Positions 28,684 through 36,642 of a stretch of 64,000 nucleotides of DNA are shown piece by piece (position 1 is the stretch's first letter; every line of letters begins with the position of its first letter). The stretch covers positions 62,001-126,000 of the forward strand of contig NZ_BMIF01000009.1 of the NCBI RefSeq assembly GCF_014641695.1. Reading direction: 5' to 3'. The translations under genes were made by a program, and so were the position numbers. The notes under the pieces are model-generated. The model did not search any database, was not told the origin of the DNA, and saw only the letters and a list, made by a program, of their open reading frames with translations. Source of the DNA: Nitratireductor aestuarii (lineage in GTDB: Bacteria > Pseudomonadota > Alphaproteobacteria > Rhizobiales > Rhizobiaceae).

Positions 28684-30309
28684 CTACTCGATCTGCGGTG
28701 CTTCGAAGGCCGTTTCCTGCAGCAGCTGTTCCAGTGTCTCAAGCCGGTCTGCTTCATTGGCCGGCTTGTCCCAGCGCAGCCGCGAGATGCGGGGAAAGCG
28801 CATCGCCACGCCGGACTTGTGCCGGGTGGAGCGGTTCAGCCCCTCAAACGCGATTTCCAGAACAAGGCCATGGTTACGATCAGCCCGGACCGAGCGGACA
28901 GGTCCGAAGCGTTCGATCGTGTTGTTGCGGACGTATTTGTCCAGCTCCCGCAGCTCCTGATCGGTGAAGCCGAAATAGGCCTTGCCCACGGGAACCAAGG
29001 CTGCGTCATCCTCAGGCCCCGACCAGACCCCGAAGGTGAAGTCTGAATAGAAGCTGGAACGCTTGCCGTGACCGCGCTGGGCATACATCAGCACCGCATC
29101 GATGGTGTGCGGGTCGCGCTTCCACTTGAACCATGGCCCTTTGGGACGCCCAACCATGTAGGCCGAGTCCTTCCGCTTCAGCATCACGCCTTCAATCACC
29201 GGATGAGGCGGAGTGCAGCGCATATCGTTCAGCTCGTCCCACGAATGGTAGGTGACGAGTGGCGAAAGGTCGAAGCGGTCGGGCTCGAGCGTCGCGACGA
29301 AGGCCTCAAGGCGCTTGCGCCGCTCGACCCATGGCAGAGGGCGCAGGTCCTCATTTCCGTCGATCAGCAGATCGTAGCAGCGCACGAACACTGGCGCATC
29401 GCGCAACATTGCCTTCGATACGGTCTTGCGATTGAGGCGCTGCTGCAGGTCCGAAAATGTGCCGGTCCGGGTGGGCGGATGGCCAACGAGCAGTTCGCCG
29501 TCGATCGCACCTTCGAAGTTCATGTGCTCCAGCAGGTCAGGGAAGGTGCCGGAAATATCGTCGCCGGTGCGGGAATAGAGGCGGCGCACGCCCTTCTCCG
29601 AGACGACCTGCACGCGGATGCCATCCCATTTCCATTCTGCGACGTAGTCGGCCGGATCAAGCGAGGCGAAGTCGTTTTCCGCAACGGCATTGGATAGCAT
29701 CACCGGGCGGAAGGGGGCGAGGGCGGCGCTGGTGGGTTTGGGTGCACTTCCCTCAAGCCACTGGAAAAGGTCGGTGAACGGGGGCACGACCCCATGCCAT
29801 AGCTCCTCGATTTCCTCGACCGGAACATTGCCGAAGTCGGCAAGCGCCTGCTTCGTCAGACGTGCGGAGACGCCGACGCGCAAGCCGCCCGTCGCCAGCT
29901 TAATCGCCGCATAACGACCGGAGGGCGTCAGCTCATCGAGCAGGTCCGACATGACACCGGCGGCATCGGAACGGCTCGCGGACGACAGACGCTGCACGAT
30001 CTCGTCAAGGCTCGGCGTGGAATTGCGGCGGCTGCGGGATTCCGGCCAGACGAGGGAAACCGTTTCGGCGAGGTCACCGACATAGTCGTAGGAATAGGCG
30101 AAGAGCACGGGATCAAGGCGCTCGGTGGCGATGGTTCGCAGCATGGCGGGCTTGATCGCAGGGAAGTCCAGCCCGCCGGTAAGGCCTGCCAGGCCCCAGC
30201 CGCGGTCCGGGTCCGGCTGGCTCGCAAAGTAGTCTTTGAGCAGCCGCAGCTTGCCGTTGCGGGAGGGCGTCAGCACGAGCCGGTCAAGGAGTTCAGCGAA
30301 GCGTTCCAC
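28684..30309 (-). CDS. ATP-dependent DNA ligase of the Lhr/MPE/Exo/Lig cluster
   Basis: 541-aa ATP-dependent ligase: N-terminal DNA-binding domain, adenylation site Lys227 in EWKWDGIR, then RLYSRTGDDIS, GAIDGEL, EGVMLKRKDSAYMVGRPKGPWFKWK and an OB domain. It is larger than NHEJ LigD ligase domains and carries no polymerase or nuclease domain. Its neighbours place it in the ligase-associated DNA repair cluster known from Pseudomonas and many alphaproteobacteria. The ATG directly abuts the stop of the exonuclease gene, so the two are coupled. Not the replicative NAD-dependent LigA. Confidence 0.92.
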   Translation of the reverse strand: MERFAELLDRLVLTPSRNGKLRLLKDYFASQPDPDRGWGLAGLTGGLDFPAIKPAMLRTIATERLDPVLFAYSYDYVGDLAETVSLVWPESRSRRNSTPSLDEIVQRLSSASRSDAAGVMSDLLDELTPSGRYAAIKLATGGLRVGVSARLTKQALADFGNVPVEEIEELWHGVVPPFTDLFQWLEGSAPKPTSAALAPFRPVMLSNAVAENDFASLDPADYVAEWKWDGIRVQVVSEKGVRRLYSRTGDDISGTFPDLLEHMNFEGAIDGELLVGHPPTRTGTFSDLQQRLNRKTVSKAMLRDAPVFVRCYDLLIDGNEDLRPLPWVERRKRLEAFVATLEPDRFDLSPLVTYHSWDELNDMRCTPPHPVIEGVMLKRKDSAYMVGRPKGPWFKWKRDPHTIDAVLMYAQRGHGKRSSFYSDFTFGVWSGPEDDAALVPVGKAYFGFTDQELRELDKYVRNNTIERFGPVRSVRADRNHGLVLEIAFEGLNRSTRHKSGVAMRFPRISRLRWDKPANEADRLETLEQLLQETAFEAPQIE

Positions 30310-31314
30310 CTATTCAGCCTCGTCTTCGTAGCCCGCGAGATGAAGCGGCTTTGCGGTGATGCCGTTGATCTCGCACCAGCGCACCAGCGCTTCCTCGCGG
30401 CCGTGGGTGACCCAGACTTCCTCCGCACCTGTCTCTCGGATGGTCAGGAGCAGATCGTCCCAATCGGCGTGGTCGGAGATGATGAGCGGGAGCTCTACAC
30501 CTCGCTGTTTGGCGCGCTGGCGGATGCGCATCCAGCCGGAGGCGAAGCTTGCCAACGGATCCGCAAAGCGGCGTGACCAGCGGTCATCCACCGCCGAAGG
30601 TGGCGCTATAACGAGAGCTCCGGCGGGTGGGGCGCTGTTGCTGGTGGCGGGCTCCAGAGGGCCAAGGTCGATACCCTGTTCGGTGTAGTAGTCGCATAGG
30701 CGGATCAGCGCGCCATGCAGGTAGATCGTGTCAGTGTAGCCAGCCTCGCGGGCAAGCGCGATCACGCGCTGCGCTTTGCCGAGCGCGTAGGCGCCGACGA
30801 TGTGCGTGCGCTCCGGAAACTGCCGCATGGAGTCCAGCAGGCGATGGATCTCGGTCGAAGCGGCCGGGTGATTGAAAACCGGCAGCCCGAAGGTAGCTTC
30901 GGTGATGAACACGTCGCAGGGAATGACTTCGAAAGGAAGGCAAGTCGGGTCGCGCTCGCGCTTGTAGTCACCGGAGGCGACGACGCGTGCGCCATTCTTT
31001 TCGATGGCGATCTGCGCGGAGCCAAGGACATGGCCCGCAGGGTGGAAGGTAACCCTGACGCCGCCGATTGCCTGGGTTTTACCAAGGGGAGCTTCTTCCG
31101 TCGTTCCGGCGAAATTCTCGCCATAGCGGATCGCCATGATGTCGAGCGTCTCACGCGTGGCGAGCACAGCGCCATGACCGGATCGGGCATGGTCGGAGTG
31201 GCCGTGGGTGATGAGCGCGCGTTCAACCGGGCGAACGGGATCGATGTAGAAATCCCCTTCGGGACACCAGAGCCCTTCCGGGCGCAGACGCAGGAGCGAA
31301 CGAGGATCTACCAT
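30310..31314 (-). CDS. Ligase-associated metallo-beta-lactamase-fold exonuclease
   Basis: 334-aa MBL/beta-CASP nuclease related to SNM1 and CPSF-73. Metal motif THGHSDHARSG (His37, His39, Asp41, His42), followed by HPAGHVLGSAQI and SGDYKRE. Family members of this cluster process DNA ends or crosslinks. The start is taken at ATG 31314 (MVDPRSLLRL), the point where homologues begin; a GTG two codons earlier is possible and no good Shine-Dalgarno is seen for either. First gene of the exo-lig pair, divergent from the helicase across about 110 bases. Confidence 0.9.
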   Translation of the reverse strand: MVDPRSLLRLRPEGLWCPEGDFYIDPVRPVERALITHGHSDHARSGHGAVLATRETLDIMAIRYGENFAGTTEEAPLGKTQAIGGVRVTFHPAGHVLGSAQIAIEKNGARVVASGDYKRERDPTCLPFEVIPCDVFITEATFGLPVFNHPAASTEIHRLLDSMRQFPERTHIVGAYALGKAQRVIALAREAGYTDTIYLHGALIRLCDYYTEQGIDLGPLEPATSNSAPPAGALVIAPPSAVDDRWSRRFADPLASFASGWMRIRQRAKQRGVELPLIISDHADWDDLLLTIRETGAEEVWVTHGREEALVRWCEINGITAKPLHLAGYEDEAE

Positions 31315-31427
31315 GCACACAACATAGTGCAGAAATGCCTCAGCGGAAGATGGCCTTCGCCGGATGATTGAAATGAGGGCGATTAGGACTTGGCTATGGG
31401 GATGTTCTGCATTAGTTCTGGGTTATC

Positions 31428-33947
31428 TTGAGCACGACCCTGCCCATCACCGGCGACGAGGCCGACGCGCTGCTGCCCGAGCGATTTCGGGAGTGGTTTG
31501 CCGCGCGGGGTTGGACGCCGCGTTATCACCAGCTTGAACTTCTGAAGCGGACGGGCGAGGGACGATCCGTGCTGCTGATCGCGCCAACAGGTGCCGGCAA
31601 GACGCTGGCAGGCTTCCTGCCTTCGCTCGTGGATCTGGCGACGCGGGAAAGGCGGAGGCCCGGAGAGCCGATGCGAGGCATCCATACGCTCTACATCTCG
31701 CCGCTGAAGGCGCTGGCGGTGGACATCCAGCGCAACCTCAATACGCCGATTGAAGAGATGCGGCTCGATATCCGCGTGGAGACGCGGACAGGGGACACGC
31801 CCTCGCACAAGCGCCAACGGCAGAAGCAGGTGCCGCCCGACATTCTGCTCACCACGCCCGAACAGCTGGCGCTGCTGATCGCATCCGGCGACGCTGAGCG
31901 GTTCTTCGAGGACCTTCGCTACGTGGTGCTGGATGAGCTCCATTCGCTTGTGACCTCTAAGCGCGGGCAGCTGCTTTCGCTTGGTCTTGCGCGGTTGCGC
32001 AGGCTGGCAAAAGAGCCGATCTCGATCGGCCTGTCTGCGACGGTGGCCGAGCCCGACGAGCTGCGGCGCTGGCTGGTTGACCAAAGTGCTGAAAGCGCGC
32101 TGGCCGATCTGGTCACCGTGCCGGGCGGCGCGAAACCCAACATCTCCATTCTTGAGACGGAGGACCGGGTGCCTTGGGCGGGGCATTCGTCGCATTATGC
32201 AATCCCCGCGATCTATGAGGAGATCAAGAAGCACAAGACGACGATCATCTTCGTCAATACACGAAGCCAGGCGGAAGCGATCTTTCGCGAGCTGTGGCAT
32301 GTGAACGAGGACGTTCTGCCCATTGCGCTCCATCATGGCTCGCTCGACGTGGGCCAGCGGCGGCGGGTCGAAAAGGCGATGGAGTCGAACAGCCTGCGGG
32401 CGATCGTGGCGACCTCAACGCTCGACTTAGGCATCGACTGGGGCGACGTGGATCTTGTGATCCACGTGGGAGCGCCGAAGGGTGCGAGCCGTCTGGCGCA
32501 ACGCATCGGCCGCTCCAATCACCGGATGGACGAGCCGAGCGAGGCCATTCTTGTGCCCGCAAACCGCTTTGAGATCCTCGAATGCCGGGCAGCGCTTGAG
32601 GCGAATTATGTGGGTGCGCAGGACACGCCGCCGATGGGTGAAGGCGGGCTCGACGTGTTGGCGCAGCATGTGCTGGGACGAGCTTGCGCAAGTCCGTTCG
32701 ATGAGGACGAGTTCTACGCGGAAGTGCGGAGTGCAGCACCCTATTCCAATCTCGACCGACACACGTTTTCGCGCGTTGTCGATTTCGTGGCGACAGGCGG
32801 TTATGCGCTCAGGACCTATGAGCGCTACGCCCGCATCCGGCGCATGAAGGACGGGCGGTGGCGGATTTCGCATCCGTCGGTCGCGCAGCAGTACCGGCTG
32901 AACCTTGGTACCATCGTCGAGGAGGCGATGCTGAACGTGCGGCTGATCCGCGACCGGCGCTCGTCAAGCTTCGCGCGGGGCGGGGTGTCGCTCGGCAAGG
33001 TGGAGGAGTATTTCCTGGAGCAGCTTGCGCCGGGCGATACGTTCTTCTTCTCTGGCCGCACGCTGCGCTTCGAAGGGATCCGCGAGAGCGAAGCGTATGT
33101 GACCAACGCGCCGGGCGACGCCATGGTGCCGTCCTACATGGGTGGCAAGTTTCCGCTTTCCACCTTCCTCGCGTCCGAAGTCCGGGCGATGCTCGCCAAC
33201 CCTGACCGTTGGGACGCGCTGCCGGATCAGGTTGCGGACTGGCTGCGCCTGCAAAAGGACAAATCGGTCCTGCCGCACCGTGAGGATTTGTTGATCGAGA
33301 CCTTTCCTCGCGGCGATCACTACTATCTGGTCGCCTATCCGTTCGAGGGCAGGCTTGCGCACCAGACCCTCGGCATGCTGCTCACACGACGGCTGGAGCG
33401 CATGGGAGCGAAGCCGCTCGGCTTCGTTGCGACGGACTACACGCTTGCGGTCTGGACGGTGCGCGACGTTGGCCAGATGATCCGGCGCGGGAAGCTCTCG
33501 CTCAACGAACTCTTTGACGAAGATATGCTGGGAGACGACCTTGAAAGCTGGCTTGCGGAAAGCTGGCTGATGAAGCGCACGTTCCGCACCTGCGCGATCA
33601 TCTCGGGGCTGGTCGAAAGGCGGCATCCCGCCAAGGAGAAGACCGGGCGGCAGGTGACCGTCTCGGCCGATCTGATCTATGACGTGCTGCGGACGCACGA
33701 ACCTGACCACATCCTGCTGCAGGCGACGTGGAAGGATGCGGCGACTGGCCTGCTGGACATCGGCCGTCTTTCTGAGATGCTCTCGCGCATCAAGGGCAGA
33801 ATCAGGCATAAAGACCTTGAGCATATTTCACCGCTGGCCGTACCCATCATGCTGGAAATCGGCCGCGAGCACGTACCGGGTGCGACAGAGGACTATCTGC
33901 TGTCGGAAGCCGCAACCGATCTGATCCATGAAGCGCTGGGCGAATGA
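31428..33947 (+). CDS. Ligase-associated Lhr-type DEXH helicase
   Basis: 839-aa superfamily 2 helicase of the Lhr-Core type, 3'-5' DNA translocase. Walker A APTGAGKT (52-59), DELH (169-172), LSATVAEP, and the C-terminal ATSTLDLGIDWGDVDLVIH and QRIGRSNHR motifs, followed by winged-helix and Lhr C-terminal domains. It lacks the long extra C-terminal region of full-length mycobacterial Lhr (about 1500 aa). The start appears to be TTG at 31428, with weak ribosome site; no ATG fits near by. The last four bases overlap the MPE gene (ATGA). Confidence 0.92.
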   Translation: MSTTLPITGDEADALLPERFREWFAARGWTPRYHQLELLKRTGEGRSVLLIAPTGAGKTLAGFLPSLVDLATRERRRPGEPMRGIHTLYISPLKALAVDIQRNLNTPIEEMRLDIRVETRTGDTPSHKRQRQKQVPPDILLTTPEQLALLIASGDAERFFEDLRYVVLDELHSLVTSKRGQLLSLGLARLRRLAKEPISIGLSATVAEPDELRRWLVDQSAESALADLVTVPGGAKPNISILETEDRVPWAGHSSHYAIPAIYEEIKKHKTTIIFVNTRSQAEAIFRELWHVNEDVLPIALHHGSLDVGQRRRVEKAMESNSLRAIVATSTLDLGIDWGDVDLVIHVGAPKGASRLAQRIGRSNHRMDEPSEAILVPANRFEILECRAALEANYVGAQDTPPMGEGGLDVLAQHVLGRACASPFDEDEFYAEVRSAAPYSNLDRHTFSRVVDFVATGGYALRTYERYARIRRMKDGRWRISHPSVAQQYRLNLGTIVEEAMLNVRLIRDRRSSSFARGGVSLGKVEEYFLEQLAPGDTFFFSGRTLRFEGIRESEAYVTNAPGDAMVPSYMGGKFPLSTFLASEVRAMLANPDRWDALPDQVADWLRLQKDKSVLPHREDLLIETFPRGDHYYLVAYPFEGRLAHQTLGMLLTRRLERMGAKPLGFVATDYTLAVWTVRDVGQMIRRGKLSLNELFDEDMLGDDLESWLAESWLMKRTFRTCAIISGLVERRHPAKEKTGRQVTVSADLIYDVLRTHEPDHILLQATWKDAATGLLDIGRLSEMLSRIKGRIRHKDLEHISPLAVPIMLEIGREHVPGATEDYLLSEAATDLIHEALGE

Positions 33948-34648
33948 ACCTTTACGCCAAGATCGAAGCACGACCCGCTCAACCGGTGATCAGGATCGCC
34001 GGAGAAGACGTTCTGTGCGACTCTTCGGGTGCATTGTTTCTTGCGGAAGAGTCGATCCTCATCGTCTCTGACCTGCATCTGGAAAAGGGTTCTTCCTATG
34101 CGAGGCGCGGAAGCTTCATTCCGCCTTATGAGACGGGCGTGACGCTCACACGGCTCGAGGCTGTGATCGCCCGCTATCGCCCGTCCGCAGTGATCAGCCT
34201 TGGCGACAGTTTCCATGACGATGGCGGCGCTGGCCGCATGCCGGACATCTACCGCGAAAGGCTGCTCGGCCTGATGAGCGGGCGGGATTGGTTCTGGGTC
34301 ACCGGGAACCATGATCCATCGCCGCCGGAAGGCCTGCCGGGGCAAAGCGTGGAAGAACTGGCGCTTGGCAACCTCATCTTCCGGCACATGCCGGAAGGCG
34401 AAGAGGGCGAGATCGCAGGCCACCTGCATCCGGGTGCCCGGATCGTGCAGCGGGGACGATCGGTGCGCCGCGCCTGTTTCGCGACGGACGGTCTGCGCAT
34501 GGTGATGCCCGCCTTCGGCTCCCTGACCGGAACGTTGAACGTGCTCGACCGCGCCTTTGCGGGGCTGTTCCATCGCGAGCGGCTCGTTGCCTATATGCTT
34601 GGCAAAGCTCAGGTCTATCCGATCGCGGGAAGTCTGCTTCGATCGTAG
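33944..34648 (+). CDS. Ligase-associated metallophosphoesterase (MPE)
   Basis: 234-aa binuclear metallophosphoesterase. The full ligand set is visible: SDLHLEKG (Asp43, His45), GDSFHD (Asp88), GNHD (Asn122, His123) and GHLHP near 159-163. The Pseudomonas putida relative is a manganese-dependent single-strand DNA endonuclease. Overlaps the helicase gene by four bases and completes the four-gene repair cluster. Confidence 0.9.
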   Translation: MNLYAKIEARPAQPVIRIAGEDVLCDSSGALFLAEESILIVSDLHLEKGSSYARRGSFIPPYETGVTLTRLEAVIARYRPSAVISLGDSFHDDGGAGRMPDIYRERLLGLMSGRDWFWVTGNHDPSPPEGLPGQSVEELALGNLIFRHMPEGEEGEIAGHLHPGARIVQRGRSVRRACFATDGLRMVMPAFGSLTGTLNVLDRAFAGLFHRERLVAYMLGKAQVYPIAGSLLRS

Positions 34649-34670
34649 TCGCGGTTATCATTAGCTGACG

Positions 34671-34700
34671 CCCTCATGCTTCGACAAGCTCAGCATGAGG
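34671..34700. repeat. REP-like palindrome, copy 4
   Basis: Arms CCCTCATGCT/AGCATGAGG around TCGACAAGCTC. Located between the 3' ends of the MPE gene and the TIGR02186 gene, which converge. Confidence 0.8.
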
Positions 34701-34724
34701 TGGGTGAGAGCCTCGCAGCTTTCA

Positions 34725-35513
34725 TTAGCCCTTGCGGAAGATGATGCTGCCCAGCCAACCGGTGAGCATCGCCAGCAGCACGGCGAAGACGCCGTAGTTG
34801 AAGCCGTTCGTCTGTGCGTATTCGTAAAGGCGCTGCTCAAGACCTGCCTTGCGGATCGTGAGGTTGGTCGAGGTTTCCTTGATGAACACGCCGTTGCGGA
34901 ACAGGAAAGCGCGGGCGCGGTGGGTGCCGACCGGCACATGCGGCGCGAGATAGAGTGTGGCGCGGAACAGGCTCTGCGAGAGGAACTGCACGCCGCCGAT
35001 ACGCTCGGCAAAAAGCGCGGCCGCATTCTTGCGATCCCGCAGCGCGGTGGAGAATTCCTTGAGCGTGGTATCGTCGATGTTTGGGCTCAGCGGCTGCAGG
35101 AACAGGTTGTTGGCGCGCAGCGCAAGGCGGCGGTAGCTGCTCGGGTCCGTGATGTCCTGCGGCTGACGGGTCATGGCAATGGAATAAGACGCGGGAACGT
35201 CCTTGAAGGCGACCGACTCCGTGTTGATCCACATACCGAGCACGCGGGTCTTCTTGCGTACGACCGTAGGGCGGGGAGGGCCTTCCAGAACCACCACAAC
35301 GTCATAGCGACCCTGGCGCAAAACCTGCGTGTTGGGGTTTTCCAATGCGCCGAAGATCGTGAGATCGGCGCCGGAGAAGTCAGACGTTATGTAGATAGTG
35401 TCGGTGGAAAGGCCGATCTGGATACCCTCAGGCAGAGGCTCCTGCTGCGCCTGCGCGAAAGCCTTGCTGCCAAGGCAGAGGAACAGGAGGCAGGAGAGTA
35501 TCCGCAGGAGCAT
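34725..35513 (-). CDS. TIGR02186 family exported membrane protein
   Basis: 262-aa protein with a signal peptide (about 1-20, ending KAFAQA), a periplasmic beta-rich domain containing EGPPRPTVVRKKTRVLGMWIN, and one C-terminal membrane helix (near 240-258, YGVFAVLLAMLTGWLGSIIF). It matches the alphaproteobacterial transmembrane family TIGR02186, of unknown role. The ATG is only two bases after the TauE-like gene's stop, and the pairing with a TSUP permease is conserved in this family, so the two probably work together. Confidence 0.85.
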   Translation of the reverse strand: MLLRILSCLLFLCLGSKAFAQAQQEPLPEGIQIGLSTDTIYITSDFSGADLTIFGALENPNTQVLRQGRYDVVVVLEGPPRPTVVRKKTRVLGMWINTESVAFKDVPASYSIAMTRQPQDITDPSSYRRLALRANNLFLQPLSPNIDDTTLKEFSTALRDRKNAAALFAERIGGVQFLSQSLFRATLYLAPHVPVGTHRARAFLFRNGVFIKETSTNLTIRKAGLEQRLYEYAQTNGFNYGVFAVLLAMLTGWLGSIIFRKG

Positions 35514-35515
35514 CC

Positions 35516-36436
35516 TCAAACGCTCCCGATCACGATCGAATAGACGTCCGACGGCCGCACGAAGAGGTCGAAGGCAAGGCGCAGAGCGACGGCAAGAACC
35601 AGAAGCGCCAGCAGCGCGCGCAGCTGCTCGCCGCGAAGTTTCTGGCCGACGCGGGTTCCGTACTGGGCGCCTGCAACGCCACCCACCATCAGCAGGAAGG
35701 CGAGCGCAACGTCTACCGTGTGGTTGGTGGTCGAATGCACGATGGTCGTGTAGGCCGAGACGAAAATGATCTGGAACAGTGAGGTTCCAACGACCACGTT
35801 GGTCGGCACCTTCAGGAGGTAGATGAGGGCCGGAACCATGATGAAGCCGCCGCCGACACCCATGATGGATGAAAGCACGCCGATGCCTGCGCCGATGCCT
35901 AGGATCGGGATGACGCTGACGAAGAGTTTCGACGTGCGGAAGCGCATCTTGAGCGGCAGGCGGTGGATCCAGTTGTGGTGCCCGGTGGTCGAGGCGCTGG
36001 GCGGCTGGCCTGAGCGAGTGCGCCGGATTGCGCGCACGCTTTCCACCAGCATCAGGCCACCGACGGTGCCGAGGAAGATGACGTAGAGCAGCGAGATGAT
36101 CAGGTCGAGCTGGCCGAGGCTGTTCAGGTAGGCGAATATGTAGATGCCAAGCGACGAGCCGACGATACCGCCGATGAGCAGCATGGTGCCGAGCTTCACG
36201 TCCAGCGTGCCACGCCGGAAATGGGCGAGCGCGCCGGAGAAGGACGAGGCGATGACCTGGTTTGCGCCAGTTGCAACGGCGATGCCAGGCGGGATGTTGT
36301 AGAAGATCAGGAGAGGGGTGATCAGGAATCCGCCGCCGACGCCGAACATGCCTGACAAAAAGCCGACCGCTCCCCCCATGGCGAGAAGAACCACCATGTT
36401 TACGGACATTTCCGCAATAGGGAGATAGATGCCCAC
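35516..36436 (-). CDS. TauE/SafE (TSUP) family sulfite/sulfonate-type permease
   Basis: 306-aa membrane protein with two homologous halves, each marked by a Gly-rich motif (GFLSGMFGVGGGFLITPLL and GVLSSIMGVGGGFIMVPALI), the hallmark of TSUP anion exporters. About eight membrane helices with a cytoplasmic loop near 140-170. Substrate unknown; sulfite, sulfoacetate or other small anions are transported by relatives. The start is GTG at 36436 or ATG at 36409. Operon with the TIGR02186 gene. Confidence 0.88.
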   Translation of the reverse strand: MGIYLPIAEMSVNMVVLLAMGGAVGFLSGMFGVGGGFLITPLLIFYNIPPGIAVATGANQVIASSFSGALAHFRRGTLDVKLGTMLLIGGIVGSSLGIYIFAYLNSLGQLDLIISLLYVIFLGTVGGLMLVESVRAIRRTRSGQPPSASTTGHHNWIHRLPLKMRFRTSKLFVSVIPILGIGAGIGVLSSIMGVGGGFIMVPALIYLLKVPTNVVVGTSLFQIIFVSAYTTIVHSTTNHTVDVALAFLLMVGGVAGAQYGTRVGQKLRGEQLRALLALLVLAVALRLAFDLFVRPSDVYSIVIGSV

Positions 36437-36615
36437 CCGGTGACACCCGCAATTCGTAACAAGGTTATCGTGGACGTTACATCCACTGGTGCAGATCGAC
36501 GGTCGCGTTCATGCGCCGACGCTACGGCGAAGTCAAACTACTACGTGTAATAGCTTGAAGAGTCGCTAACATCGACAGCAAAAATCACCAAATTGGGGCG
36601 CTGCGGGAAACGCCG

Positions 36616-36642
36616 GAAACAGCCTGAAAATCAGGCTGTTTC
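36616..36642 (-). terminator. Terminator hairpin containing the podJ stop codon
   Basis: Perfect 12-base arms GAAACAGCCTGA/TCAGGCTGTTTC with a three-base loop. The podJ stop (36631-36633) lies inside the right arm. On the minus strand the loop gives TTTT and GTTTCC follows, so termination without a strong T-run is likely. Confidence 0.7.
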
